Shown here piece after piece: positions 15,610 to 24,192 of a stretch of DNA of 64,000 nucleotides (its first letter is position 1; each line of letters begins with the position of its first letter). The position numbers and the translations under genes were made by a program. The stretch covers positions 2,976,001 through 3,040,000 of the forward strand of contig NZ_JAEDAO010000001.1 in assembly GCF_016641735.1 (NCBI RefSeq), in the 5' to 3' direction. The notes below the pieces were generated by a model, which was given only the letters and a program-made list of their open reading frames with translations, was not told the DNA's origin and did no database searches. Source of the stretch: Ramlibacter algicola (lineage in GTDB: Bacteria > Pseudomonadota > Gammaproteobacteria > Burkholderiales > Burkholderiaceae_C).

Positions 15610-16104
15610 ATGGACCTCTCACTCACCCTCTTGCGCGCCGCCGCCATCGGTGTCGGCGCGACCGCGGTCATGGACCTCTGGCTGGTGCTGCTGCGCCGCC
15701 TGGGCGTGCCGACGATGGACTTCGCGCTCATCGGCCGCTGGGCCGGCCACCTGGCGAAAGGCCAGGTGCGCCACGACAAGATTGCGCGCAGCCCGGCGAT
15801 CCCCGGCGAGCGGGCACTCGGATGGGCCGTGCACTACGCGACCGGCGTGGCGTTCGCGGCAGTGCTCGTGCTCACGCAAGGCACGCCTTGGACCGCGCAG
15901 CCGACGCTCGTCCCGGCGCTACTCACGGGCTTCGCCACCGTCGCTGCACCGCTGCTGGTGATGCAGCCCTCGATGGGCGCCGGCATCGCCGCATCGAAAA
16001 CCCCCACGCCGCTGCGCAACGTCGCGCGCAGTGTGGCCAACCACACGGTGTTCGGCATCGGCCTGTACCTGGCCGCCGCCTGCATCGCATTCATCGCGCA
16101 TTGA
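15610..16104 (+). CDS. DUF2938 family membrane protein
   Basis: A 164-residue inner-membrane protein with about four spans. It opens with LTLLRAAAIGVGATAVMDLW and has the family features PTMDFALIGRWAGHLAKG and NVARSVANHTVFGIGLYLAA. Function unknown. ATG at 15610; the MerR-type promoter sits just upstream. The flavodoxin gene follows after 24 bases with AGGAGAAC before its ATG, so they form an operon. In related bacteria DUF2938 proteins often sit next to MerR regulators, which fits here. Confidence 0.8.
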   Translation: MDLSLTLLRAAAIGVGATAVMDLWLVLLRRLGVPTMDFALIGRWAGHLAKGQVRHDKIARSPAIPGERALGWAVHYATGVAFAAVLVLTQGTPWTAQPTLVPALLTGFATVAAPLLVMQPSMGAGIAASKTPTPLRNVARSVANHTVFGIGLYLAAACIAFIAH

Positions 16105-16128
16105 GCGCACCTCACCAGGAGAACATTC

Positions 16129-16716
16129 ATGAACCAGATCGCCCTCGTCTACCACTCGGGCCACGGCCACACCGAACACATCGCCCGCCACGTCGCGGCG
16201 GGCGCCGACGACACCGGGCTCGCGCAGGTGCACGTGCTGCGCGCACAGGACGTCATCGCGAACCCGCGCCTGCTCACGCGCTACGAAGGCATCCTGCTCG
16301 GATCGCCCACCTACCTGGGCGGCGTGTCGGGCCCGTTCAAGACCTTCATGGACGCGACCGGCGGCCTGTGGCGCGAGCAGGCTTTGCGCGGCAAGCTTGC
16401 CGCGGGCTTCACCGTGTCGTCGCTGCCCGCAGGCGACAAGCAGTCGACGCTGATCTCGATGCTCACGTTCGCGATGCAGCACGGCATGCAGTGGGTCGGC
16501 AACCCGGTGATGCCGGAACAGCACTCGGGTGTGCCGGTGGAGCAGGCGGCGAACCGGCTCGGCTCGTGGACCGGGCTGATGGCGCAAGCGGCGCACGGCG
16601 CGGCCGCCGATGCGTTCACGCCCGGCGACTTGCGCGGTGCGCGCCTGTTCGGGATGCACTTCGCGCAGGCGCTGCAGCGGCTGGCATTCGCGGCGGAAGC
16701 GGAGGTGGCGGCATGA
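16129..16716 (+). CDS. Flavodoxin-fold NAD(P)H:quinone oxidoreductase/FMN reductase (WrbA-like)
   Basis: A 195-residue cytosolic flavoprotein. The FMN phosphate loop is HSGHGHTEHIARHVA near the N-terminus. LLGSPTYLGGVSGPFKTFMD (residues about 62-81) is the second flavin-binding segment seen in WrbA-like reductases. It probably reduces quinones by two electrons and so protects from redox stress, consistent with control by a MerR-type sensor. Its stop overlaps the next start (ATGA), so translation is coupled. It differs from WrbA proper in the C-terminal half, so the gene symbol is left blank. Confidence 0.8.
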   Translation: MNQIALVYHSGHGHTEHIARHVAAGADDTGLAQVHVLRAQDVIANPRLLTRYEGILLGSPTYLGGVSGPFKTFMDATGGLWREQALRGKLAAGFTVSSLPAGDKQSTLISMLTFAMQHGMQWVGNPVMPEQHSGVPVEQAANRLGSWTGLMAQAAHGAAADAFTPGDLRGARLFGMHFAQALQRLAFAAEAEVAA

Positions 16717-16943
16717 AGAAGCCATCTGCCGAGCAGTTGCTCACCGCCGCGCTGCTGTCCGGGTTCATGTCACTGGTGATCGCGGGGCTGTCGACGTGGC
16801 ATGCGGCCGGGAATGGCCCCGAGTTGATCCGCTTGTGGCTGGGTGCTTGGGTGCGCGGTTGGATCGTGGCGCTCCCGCTGGTGCTGGTCGCGGCGCCGAT
16901 GGCGCGGCGGGGTGCGACCTACCTCCTGTCATTGCGGGCTTGA
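16713..16943 (+). CDS. DUF2798 small membrane protein ended by a repeat
   Basis: A 76-residue membrane protein with two spans: LLTAALLSGFMSLVIAGL, then ARGWIV-type WVRGWIVALPLVLVAAPMA. DUF2798 proteins are small, uncharacterised two-helix proteins. The ATG overlaps the flavodoxin stop by four bases. The final residues SLRA and the TGA stop are encoded by a family-A repeat that starts with TGTCATTGCGGGCTTGA, so the repeat defines the protein end. Confidence 0.75.
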   Translation: MKKPSAEQLLTAALLSGFMSLVIAGLSTWHAAGNGPELIRLWLGAWVRGWIVALPLVLVAAPMARRGATYLLSLRA

Positions 16944-17033
16944 TCCTGGGAGTTGTCATTGCGGGCTCGACCCGCAATCCACGCGAAGGGGCGCGAGCCC
17001 CGCACGGATTCCGGCCTTGGCCGGAATGACAAC
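16927..17033. repeat. Family-A composite repeat supplying a stop codon
   Basis: TGTCATTGCGGGCTTGATCC, a second TTGTCATTGCGGGCTCGACC copy, GGGGCGCGAGCCCC, then GATTCCGGCCTTGGCCGGAA. It separates the DUF2798 gene from the convergent IclR gene. Confidence 0.87.
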
Positions 17034-17036
17034 GAT

Positions 17037-17795
17037 CTACGGGTGCCACCGCGACACCGCCGCCGGCGTCTGCGCCGACCGGCTGCCGGCAAGCGCATAC
17101 GACAGCTGGTTGGCCGCGCGGATCACGGCTTTCGCATGCTTCTCCAGCAGCGCCTTCGTCAGCCGCGAACTCGGCCCCGAAATGCACATCGACCCGAGCA
17201 GGCGCCAGCCCAGGCCGAACACGGGCGCGGCGACGCTGGCCACCTCGGCTTCGCGCTCGCCGAGCGAGATGTGGAAGCCCCGCTCGCGGATCGCTTCGTA
17301 CGGCTCGCCCTTGGCGCCGCTGAACGCCAGGATCACCCGCCCCGGCGCGCCGCGATCCAGCGGCAGGCGTTCGCCAACGCGCACGTTGTGGCGCACGGAC
17401 CGCGGTCCCTCGACCCGCGCGACGCACGAGCGGATGTCGCCCTCGCGCACGTAGAACGACGCGCTCTCGCCGGTGTCCTTCACCAGCTGGTGCAGCGCGG
17501 GCTCGACCACGTTGTTGACGTCGAAGCCTGCCTGGTAGCGCGCACCGAGCCAGCCCGCGGCCGGCCCGAGCCGCCACTGGCCGTCCTCGGTCTGCACCAT
17601 GTACTGCGATTGCGCCAGCGTGCGCGCCAGGCGCAGCACCGTGGTCTTGTGCATGCCGGCACGGCGACTGAGCTCGGCGAGCGGGAGCGTCGACTCACCG
17701 ACCGCAAAGGCTTCCATCAACGAGAGCGCCCGCGTCACGGCGGCGACGCCGCCCTCGGCCGGCTGTTCCTGCTTCGACGTCCTCGCGTTGCGCAT
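17037..17795 (-). CDS. IclR-family transcriptional regulator
   Basis: A 252-residue regulator. The N-terminal winged helix has AVTRALSLMEAFAVGESTLP and then LAELSRRAGMHKTTVLRLAR. The C-terminal effector domain holds RVGERLPLDRGAPGRVILAF and the conserved end of IclR_C (ASVAAPVFG). Divergent from the Bug receptor gene with 85 bases between. IclR proteins usually control the adjacent catabolic operon, so it most likely regulates the receptor/RraA/dehydrogenase genes in response to an aromatic or organic acid. Start at 17795. Confidence 0.87.
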   Translation of the reverse strand: MRNARTSKQEQPAEGGVAAVTRALSLMEAFAVGESTLPLAELSRRAGMHKTTVLRLARTLAQSQYMVQTEDGQWRLGPAAGWLGARYQAGFDVNNVVEPALHQLVKDTGESASFYVREGDIRSCVARVEGPRSVRHNVRVGERLPLDRGAPGRVILAFSGAKGEPYEAIRERGFHISLGEREAEVASVAAPVFGLGWRLLGSMCISGPSSRLTKALLEKHAKAVIRAANQLSYALAGSRSAQTPAAVSRWHP

Positions 17796-17880
17796 CCCGC
17801 ACCATGGTCCGCTGTGTGAAACGGCATTGTATGCACCGCAACGCACTTCTACGATGCCGGCTCCCCACCGGAGACAACCG

Positions 17881-18849
17881 ATGCAGATCACCCGACGTGC
17901 AGCGCTCGCCATTGCGGCCGCCACCCTCGCCACCACCACCGCGTTCGCGCAAGGCTGGCCCGCCAAGCCGATCCGCCTGGTCGTGCCCTTCCCGGCCGGC
18001 GGCGGCACGGACATCATCACGCGCGAAGTCGCCAACAAGCTGCAGGCCTCGGGGTACACCTTCGTGGTGGACAACAAGCCGGGTTCGGGCGGCAACCTTG
18101 GCGTCGATGCGGCGGCCAAGTCGGCGCCCGACGGCTACACGCTGGTGATGGGCCAGACCAGCAACCTGGCCATCAACCCGACCCTGTATTCGAAGCTGCC
18201 GTACGACTCGGTCAAGGACCTGACGCCGGTGAGCCTGGTCGCCAGCGCGCCGCTGGTGATCGTCGCCAGCGCGGCATCGCCGTTCAAGACGCTCGACGAT
18301 GTCGTGAAGGCCTCCAAGGCCAATCCGGGCAGCGTCAACTTCGCCACGTCGGGCAACGGCACGGTGGCCCACCTGGCCGCGGAGTCGTTCCAGAAGGCCG
18401 CCAACGTCAAGCTGACGCACATCCCGTACAAGGGCGCGTCGCAGGGCGTGACCGACGTCATCAGCGGCCAGGTGCAGCTGTACGTGTCGTCGATTCCCAC
18501 GCTGATCGGCCACATCAAGAGCGGCAAGATGCGCGCGCTGGCCGTCACCTCGCTGCAGCGCGTGAACGACCTGCCGCAGGTGCCCACGATCGCCGAGTCG
18601 GGCTACAAGGGCTTCGAAGCCGTCACGTGGTTCGGCATCCTGGGCCCGGCGAACCTGCCCAAGGACGTCGTCGCCAAGCTCAACGCCGACATCAACAAGG
18701 CGCTGAAGGATCCCGAGCTGTCCAAGAAGCTGGGCGACCAGGGTGCCGACGTCGCGGGCAGCACCCCCGAGCAATTCGCGAAATTGATCCACGACGACAT
18801 CGCCCGCTGGGGAAAGATCGTCAAGGAGTCCGGCGCCAAGATCGACTGA
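17881..18849 (+). CDS. Bug/TctC-family periplasmic receptor of a tripartite tricarboxylate transporter
   Basis: 322 residues. The signal peptide has a twin-arginine-like MQITRRAALAI start, cleaved near AFA-Q (23-24). The Bug signature follows: PIRLVVPFPAGGGTD, then VVDNKPGSGGNLGVDAAAK and KSAPDGYTLV. These receptors bind small carboxylates such as citrate, malate and aromatic acids and hand them to TctAB pumps; no tctAB is adjacent, so a pump elsewhere (for example 61043-63109) may be shared. First gene of an operon with the RraA-type aldolase and 2-hydroxyacid dehydrogenase. Confidence 0.88.
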   Translation: MQITRRAALAIAAATLATTTAFAQGWPAKPIRLVVPFPAGGGTDIITREVANKLQASGYTFVVDNKPGSGGNLGVDAAAKSAPDGYTLVMGQTSNLAINPTLYSKLPYDSVKDLTPVSLVASAPLVIVASAASPFKTLDDVVKASKANPGSVNFATSGNGTVAHLAAESFQKAANVKLTHIPYKGASQGVTDVISGQVQLYVSSIPTLIGHIKSGKMRALAVTSLQRVNDLPQVPTIAESGYKGFEAVTWFGILGPANLPKDVVAKLNADINKALKDPELSKKLGDQGADVAGSTPEQFAKLIHDDIARWGKIVKESGAKID

Positions 18850-18864
18850 CCAGCAGGACCTGAC

Positions 18865-19545
18865 ATGACCACCGACATCGTGCGCGACTTCCCGCGCGTT
18901 TCCGCCGACCTGGTGCACCAGGCCTCGCAGTACCAGGCCGCGATCCTGGCCGACGTCAACGGCCGCCGCGGCGCGCTGCACGGCCGCATCGCCGCGCTGC
19001 GCCCGCGCATGAAGCTGGCCGGCCCGGCGCTGACCGTCGACGTGCGCCCCGGCGACAACCTGATGATCCATGCCGCCATTTCGCTGGCCAAGCCGGGCGA
19101 CGTGCTGGTCATCGACGGCAAGGGCGACCAGACCGCGGCGCTGATGGGCACCATCATGATGACCGCGTGCAGGAAGCTGGGCCTGGCCGGAGTCGTCATC
19201 GACGGCGCCGTGCGCGACAGCCTCGAGATCGACGAGATGGACTACCCCGTCTTCTCCGTCGGCACGAACCCGAACGGCCCGACCAAGAACGTCGCCGGCC
19301 GCATCGGCCACCCGGTGTGCATCGGCGGCGTGACGGTGCGCTCGGGCGACCTGGTCGTCGCCGATGCCGACGGCGTGGTCGCCATCGAGCGCGAACGCGT
19401 CGAGGGCCTGCTGCCGCTGGCGCGCAAGAAGGTCGAGGACGAGGCCGCCCGCATCGCGCAGATCGGCCAGGGCAACACCGCCGCCGCCTGGCTGCTGCCG
19501 GCGTTGCGCGCCGCGGGCGTGCTGAAGGAAGGCGAGACGCTGTGA
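18865..19545 (+). CDS. RraA-family protein (4-hydroxy-4-methyl-2-oxoglutarate aldolase-like)
   Basis: A 226-residue cytosolic protein of the RraA/HMG-aldolase fold. The signature VIDGAVRDSLEID (112-124) holds R117 and D118, the residues that bind pyruvate-enolate and metal in class II HMG/CHA aldolases. GDNLMIHAAISLAKPGDVLV is also typical. Aldolases of this family end the gallate/protocatechuate 4,5-cleavage pathways; others are RNase E inhibitors. Sitting between a Bug receptor and a hydroxyacid dehydrogenase favours the catabolic role. Its stop overlaps the GTG start of the next gene. Confidence 0.83.
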   Translation: MTTDIVRDFPRVSADLVHQASQYQAAILADVNGRRGALHGRIAALRPRMKLAGPALTVDVRPGDNLMIHAAISLAKPGDVLVIDGKGDQTAALMGTIMMTACRKLGLAGVVIDGAVRDSLEIDEMDYPVFSVGTNPNGPTKNVAGRIGHPVCIGGVTVRSGDLVVADADGVVAIERERVEGLLPLARKKVEDEAARIAQIGQGNTAAAWLLPALRAAGVLKEGETL

Positions 19546-20465
19546 CGCGTTCGCTGATCGTCACCGGCGCCGACCTGGCGCCGCAGGCGCTCGAGCTGCT
19601 GCGCGACTTCGAGATCGTGTACGCCGGAAAGACGCCGACGGAGGACGACCTCGTGGCCCTGTGCAAGCGCCACGACCCGGTCGCGATCATCGTGCGCTAC
19701 GGCAAGCTCGGCGCCGCGGTGATGGACGCGGCGCCATCGCTGCGCGTGATTTCCAAGCATGGCAGCGGCACGGACACGATCGACAAGGTCGCGGCCGCGG
19801 CGCGCGGCATCGAGGTGCGTGCGGCCGTCGGGGCCAATGCGGCCGCGGTCGCGGAACAGGCGCTCGCGCTGCTCCTTGCCTGCGCGAAGTCGGTCGTGCA
19901 GCTCAACGCGCGCATGCATGCCGGCCACTGGGACAAGGCCACGCACAAGAGCATCGAGCTGGGCGGCCGCACGGTCGGCCTCGTCGGCCTCGGCGCGATC
20001 GGCCGCCGCTTCGCGCGCATGTGCGATGCGATGGGCATGCGCGTGCTGGGCTTCGATCCGTTCGCGAAGGACCTGCCGGATCACATCGAGGTCGTGGACC
20101 TGCCCACGCTGTGGCGCGAGTCCGATGCGATCTCCCTGCACTGCCCGCTGACCGACGACAACCGCCAGCTCGTGAACGCGACCACGCTGCAGGCCTGCAA
20201 GCGCGGCGTGCTGCTGGTGAACACGGCGCGCGGTGGCCTGGTGGACGAAGCCGCCTTGCTGGAGGCCGTGCGCTCGGGTCATGTCGCGGCTGCGGGCCTC
20301 GACAGCTTCGCCGTCGAACCCATGGCCGCCGGGCATCCGTTCCACGGCGAGCCGAACATCGTGCTCAGTCCGCACATCGGCGGCGTGACCGCCGATGCCT
20401 ACATCCACATGGGCGTGGGAGCGGCGAAGAACGTGCTGGCGGTGCTGGAGCAGCAGGCGGCCTGA
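19542..20465 (+). CDS. D-2-hydroxyacid dehydrogenase
   Basis: A 307-residue NAD(P)-dependent dehydrogenase. The nucleotide loop is GLVGLGAIGRRFARMCD. The catalytic residues are the Arg in NTARGGLVDE, the Glu in DSFAVEPMAAG and the His in LSPHIGGVT. The start is GTG at 19542, overlapping the preceding TGA by three bases, so it is translationally coupled to the aldolase. It would interconvert a 2-oxoacid and a D-2-hydroxyacid produced in the pathway served by the upstream aldolase. Exact substrate unknown. Confidence 0.86.
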   Translation: MTRSLIVTGADLAPQALELLRDFEIVYAGKTPTEDDLVALCKRHDPVAIIVRYGKLGAAVMDAAPSLRVISKHGSGTDTIDKVAAAARGIEVRAAVGANAAAVAEQALALLLACAKSVVQLNARMHAGHWDKATHKSIELGGRTVGLVGLGAIGRRFARMCDAMGMRVLGFDPFAKDLPDHIEVVDLPTLWRESDAISLHCPLTDDNRQLVNATTLQACKRGVLLVNTARGGLVDEAALLEAVRSGHVAAAGLDSFAVEPMAAGHPFHGEPNIVLSPHIGGVTADAYIHMGVGAAKNVLAVLEQQAA

Positions 20466-20479
20466 CGGCCTGTCGCTTC

Positions 20480-20531
20480 CACACGAAGGGGCGCAAGCCC
20501 GGCATGGATTCCGGCTTTCGCCGGAATGACA
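20480..20531. repeat. Family-A repeat (partial unit)
   Basis: GGGGCGCAAGCCC followed by GATTCCGGCTTTCGCCGGAA and TGACAG. Lies between convergent genes; the TTGTCATTGCGGG half is lost. Confidence 0.85.
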
Positions 20532-20533
20532 GC

Positions 20534-22405
20534 TCAAGGCACCACCGGCAACTCCACCACGAACGTACTGCCCTGCCCCACGCCGGCGCTGCGGACCCAC
20601 GCGCGGCCGCCGTGCATGTCGACCAGGCTGCGCACCAGCGCCAGGCCGATCCCCAACCCGCCCTGGGCGCGCGATGACGCGTCACGCACCTGTTCGAAGC
20701 GGCCGAAGATGCGCTCGGCGTCGTGCGGCGCCAGGCCGATGCCGTTGTCGATCACGCACACGCGCACGACCGGGCCATGCACCTGGGCGGTCACCTCGAT
20801 CGAGCCGCCCGGGTCGGTGTACTTGGCGGCATTGGCCAGCAGGTTCGCGAACACCTGCACCAGCCGCACGTGGTCGCCTTGCAGCGTGACAGGCTCCGGC
20901 GGCAGGTCCACCCGCAACTGGTGGCCCGCCGCATCGAGCAGCGGCCGCACCGTCTCCAGGGCGCTTTCCACGATCAACTGCAGCTCGACGCGCCCCATGC
21001 GCAGCTCGATGCGGCCGGTGGTGACGCGTGACAGGTCCAGCAGGTCGTCCAGCAGCCGCGCGAGCGCCGCGACGTTGCGCTCGACCATTTCGCCCAGCTG
21101 CTTGGTCCGCTCCTGCGGGACGCGGCCGGTGCTCAGCACGCCGCCGGCCGACCGGATCGGCGCCAGCGGGTTGCGCAGCTCGTGCGACAGGGTGGCGATG
21201 AACACGTCCTTCTGCCGGTTGGCGTCGTCGGCGAGTTCCCGGGCCTCGCGTTCGGCCGCGAGCGACTGCGCGACGTGGCGACCGGCATCGACCAGCGCGT
21301 CGTACAGCTGGTCGAGCTGCCGGATGCCGCTGTGCGAACGCGGCGTGACGTTGCCCTCGGCAATGTCCTGCATGCCCGCTTCCATGCGGTCCACCGATCG
21401 CGCGATGCGCCGCGCCACCAGCATCGTCGCGCCCACGCTGAGCAGCAGCACGATGGCACCGACCACCAGCAGCTGCCGCATCGAGCGGCGCAGTGCCAGG
21501 TCCACGTCGCGCGCGGGCACGCCCACCAGCAGGCTCCAGTTCTGCGCCAGCGTGGACCAGGCCCACACGTACTCGGTGCCTTCGGCGTTCGCGAAGCGCT
21601 GGATGCCCACGGATTCCGAGTTCAACGCATCCAGCGCCGGCTTGCTGGGCATCTGCCCCACCCAGGCCTCCGGTTGGTGCGTGCGCGCGACGATGCGCCG
21701 GCCGCTGTCCAGCAAGGTCCCGATCGCACCACGCTGCGCGAGCTGGTCGCGCATCAGCATGACCAGGTGCTCCGTCGCGATCTCCGCGCTGACGATCGCC
21801 ATCGTGCCGTCCGCGGCGGCGACGGCCTGGTTGGCCATCAGCCCGGGTCGGCCCGTGATGCCGCGGACCTGCAGGTTCGACAGGACGAAACGGCCCGCGA
21901 ACAACGCCTCGCGCTGGTCCGGATCCAACGCCAGATGCGCGGGTCCCCCGATGTCCGGATAGCGCGCCAGCACCTCGCCGTCGGGCGCGATCACCGCCAC
22001 GCCGACCATGCCCAGCTGCGAGTTGGCGGCGGTGCTGAGCAACTGCCGTGCCTGGGCCGACCGCGGTCCGGCCCCCAGCACGCCTTGGCCGACGAAGGCG
22101 AGCGTCTGGTGCACCTGGTCGATCTCGCGCTCGACCAGCGTGGCGAGGGCCGCGTTGGTCGCGCCGAGTTCGCGGTACGCCCCGATCCGGGTCTGTTCGC
22201 TGAACAGGTACAGCAGGTAGGCACTGAACACCAGCATCGGCAGCAGCGCCAGCAGCGGCACCAGCGTGAGCAGCGTGTAGAGGCTCAGCTCGCGCGGGCG
22301 TGAGCGTGCCCGGCCGGGTCGAATGCCTGGCTGGGTGTCGCCGCGGACCTGCGCATCCAAGAAGGGCGTCCCCTGCAGAGGAGGTGTCACATCCTCCGCA
22401 GGCAA
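20534..22405 (-). CDS. Membrane sensor histidine kinase
   Basis: 623 residues. TM1 at about 41-68, a periplasmic sensor region (69-308) resembling a double Cache domain, TM2 at 309-331, a HAMP linker, then a HisKA domain with H408 in SHELRNPLAP and a HATPase domain (DNGIGL N-box relatives; GGLGIGLALV). No receiver domain is attached and no response regulator lies nearby, so the partner is elsewhere. The frame opens with a TTG at 22405 without a convincing ribosome site; a GTG at 22390 is an alternative, so the first 5-10 residues are uncertain. Confidence 0.85.
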   Translation of the reverse strand: MPAEDVTPPLQGTPFLDAQVRGDTQPGIRPGRARSRPRELSLYTLLTLVPLLALLPMLVFSAYLLYLFSEQTRIGAYRELGATNAALATLVEREIDQVHQTLAFVGQGVLGAGPRSAQARQLLSTAANSQLGMVGVAVIAPDGEVLARYPDIGGPAHLALDPDQREALFAGRFVLSNLQVRGITGRPGLMANQAVAAADGTMAIVSAEIATEHLVMLMRDQLAQRGAIGTLLDSGRRIVARTHQPEAWVGQMPSKPALDALNSESVGIQRFANAEGTEYVWAWSTLAQNWSLLVGVPARDVDLALRRSMRQLLVVGAIVLLLSVGATMLVARRIARSVDRMEAGMQDIAEGNVTPRSHSGIRQLDQLYDALVDAGRHVAQSLAAEREARELADDANRQKDVFIATLSHELRNPLAPIRSAGGVLSTGRVPQERTKQLGEMVERNVAALARLLDDLLDLSRVTTGRIELRMGRVELQLIVESALETVRPLLDAAGHQLRVDLPPEPVTLQGDHVRLVQVFANLLANAAKYTDPGGSIEVTAQVHGPVVRVCVIDNGIGLAPHDAERIFGRFEQVRDASSRAQGGLGIGLALVRSLVDMHGGRAWVRSAGVGQGSTFVVELPVVP

Positions 22406-22474
22406 CGGCCGTGCCGCTGTAGGAGGCGGCGCTGTGCTGGGACAGCCCGTCCGGGCCGGTGGCTCAGCCGGTGC

Positions 22475-24088
22475 TCAGTAGCCCGCGACCTGGCCGTCGC
22501 GGCGCGAGTCGGACGCGCACAGATAGCCCTCGGACTTCGGGTCGCCCGCGCGCCAGATGAACTGGCCGGCGCCGAAGTCCTGGTAGCTGTCGTTGATGAC
22601 TTCCATGACGTGGCCGCGCGAGCGCAGTTCGTTCACCGTCGCGGCATCCATCTGGTGCTCGACGTTGATCTCGAAGCCGGCGTTGAAGCGCCAGCGCGGC
22701 GCGTCGCACGCGGCCTGCGGGTTCTGCTTGTAGTCGAGCATTCGCACCAGTGTCTGCAGGTGGCCCTGCGGCTGCATGTTGCCGCCCATGACGCCGAACG
22801 ACATCACCGGCTGGCCGTCCTGGGTGAGGAAGGCCGGGATGATGGTGTGGAACGGCCGCTTGCCGGGCTCCACGATGTTCGGGCTGCCCTCGCGCAGCGA
22901 GAAACCGTGGCCGCGGTTCTGCAGGCTGATGCCGAACGTGGGCTCGACGACGCCCGAGCCGAAGCCCATGTAGTTGCTCTGGATGAAGCTGACCATCATC
23001 CCGTTCTCGTCGGCGGCGGTCAGGTAGATCGTGCCGCCCTTGACCGGGTTGCCGGCCTTGAAGTCCTGCGCCTTCTTGCGGTCGATCAGCTTGGCGCGCT
23101 GCGCCAGGTAGCCGTCGTCCAGCAGCTGCGCCGGCGTGACCTTCATCGACGCCAGGTCCGACACGTGCTCGTACACGTCGGCGAACGCGAGCTTCATCGC
23201 CTCGATCTGCAGGTGCTGCGACTCGGGGCCGTCGACCGGCATCGACGCGATGTCGAAGTTCTCCAGGATGCCCAGCGCCATCAGCGCCGCGATGCCCTGC
23301 CCGTTCGGCGGGATCTCGTGCAGCGTGTAGCCGCGGTAGTCCTTGGCGATCGGCTTGACCCACTCGGGCTTGTAGTTGGCGAAGTCGCTGGCGGCCATCA
23401 CGCCGCCGTTGTCGCGCAGGTAGCGCGCGACCGTCTCGCCGATCTCGCCGCGGTAGTAGGCCTCGCCCTGGGTCTCCGCAATCAGGCGGAGCGCGCGCGC
23501 GGCGGCCGGGAACTGGAACAGCTCGCCCACCTTCGGCGCGCGACCGCGCGGCAGGAAGCTCTGCGCGAAGCCCGGCTGCTGGCCCAGTTCGGCGATCGGC
23601 GCCTCCCACTTGCCCTGCACCACCGGCGGCAGCAGGTAGCCGCGCTCGGCGATCTCGATGGCGGGCTGCAGCAGGTCGGCGAACGGCAGCTTGCCGAATT
23701 TGGCCGACAGCGCCTGCCACGCGCCCACGGCGCCGGGGACGCTGACCGAGTCGACGCCGCGCTTGGGCGGGGTCGTCGCACCGTCCCCGTACTTCTTGCG
23801 GAAGTACTGCGGCGTCCAGCCTTGCGGCGCGGGACCGGACGCGTTGAGGCCGTGCAGTTCCTTGCCGTCCCACAGGATCGCGAACGCGTCGCTGCCCAGG
23901 CCGTTGCTGACCGGCTCGACGATGGTCATCGCGGCGGCCGCGGCGATGGCGGCATCGACCGCATTGCCGCCCTTCCACAGCATGCGCAGGCCGGCCTGCG
24001 CACCCAGCGGGTGCGAGGTCGACACGACGTTGCGCGCGAAGACGGGGATGCGGGTGGTGGGATAGGGGTTGGTGAAGTCGAAGTGCAT
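22475..24088 (-). CDS. Gamma-glutamyltransferase family protein
   Basis: A 537-residue Ntn-hydrolase proenzyme. The autocatalytic site is T353 in VKGGTIYLTAADENG, where the small subunit would begin. NGLGSDAFAILWDG matches the family N-half. Later, SNYMGFGSGV and GGNMQPQGHLQ match the substrate and oxyanion regions. No signal peptide is seen, which suggests a cytosolic or YwrD-like acylase rather than the periplasmic glutathione hydrolase. The start at 24088 has GGAGAG before it, directly after a repeat. The Bug receptor gene lies upstream on the same strand, so the pair may import and hydrolyse a gamma-glutamyl or amide compound. Confidence 0.85.
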   Translation of the reverse strand: MHFDFTNPYPTTRIPVFARNVVSTSHPLGAQAGLRMLWKGGNAVDAAIAAAAAMTIVEPVSNGLGSDAFAILWDGKELHGLNASGPAPQGWTPQYFRKKYGDGATTPPKRGVDSVSVPGAVGAWQALSAKFGKLPFADLLQPAIEIAERGYLLPPVVQGKWEAPIAELGQQPGFAQSFLPRGRAPKVGELFQFPAAARALRLIAETQGEAYYRGEIGETVARYLRDNGGVMAASDFANYKPEWVKPIAKDYRGYTLHEIPPNGQGIAALMALGILENFDIASMPVDGPESQHLQIEAMKLAFADVYEHVSDLASMKVTPAQLLDDGYLAQRAKLIDRKKAQDFKAGNPVKGGTIYLTAADENGMMVSFIQSNYMGFGSGVVEPTFGISLQNRGHGFSLREGSPNIVEPGKRPFHTIIPAFLTQDGQPVMSFGVMGGNMQPQGHLQTLVRMLDYKQNPQAACDAPRWRFNAGFEINVEHQMDAATVNELRSRGHVMEVINDSYQDFGAGQFIWRAGDPKSEGYLCASDSRRDGQVAGY

Positions 24089-24100
24089 GGTCTCTCCAGG

Positions 24101-24190
24101 TCCGTCATTCCCGCGAAGGCGGGAATCCATCGCTTCCATCAGTTCCGTGGACACGGAAGCGATGGGTCCCCGCCTCCGCGGGGACGACGA
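24101..24190. repeat. Family-A repeat between Bug receptor and GGT genes
   Basis: TCATTCCCGCGAAGGCGGGA then, after about 40 bases, GGTCCCCGCCTCCGCGGGGA. It ends about 12 bases before the GGT start, so the ribosome site abuts it. Confidence 0.87.
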
Positions 24191-24192
24191 CG

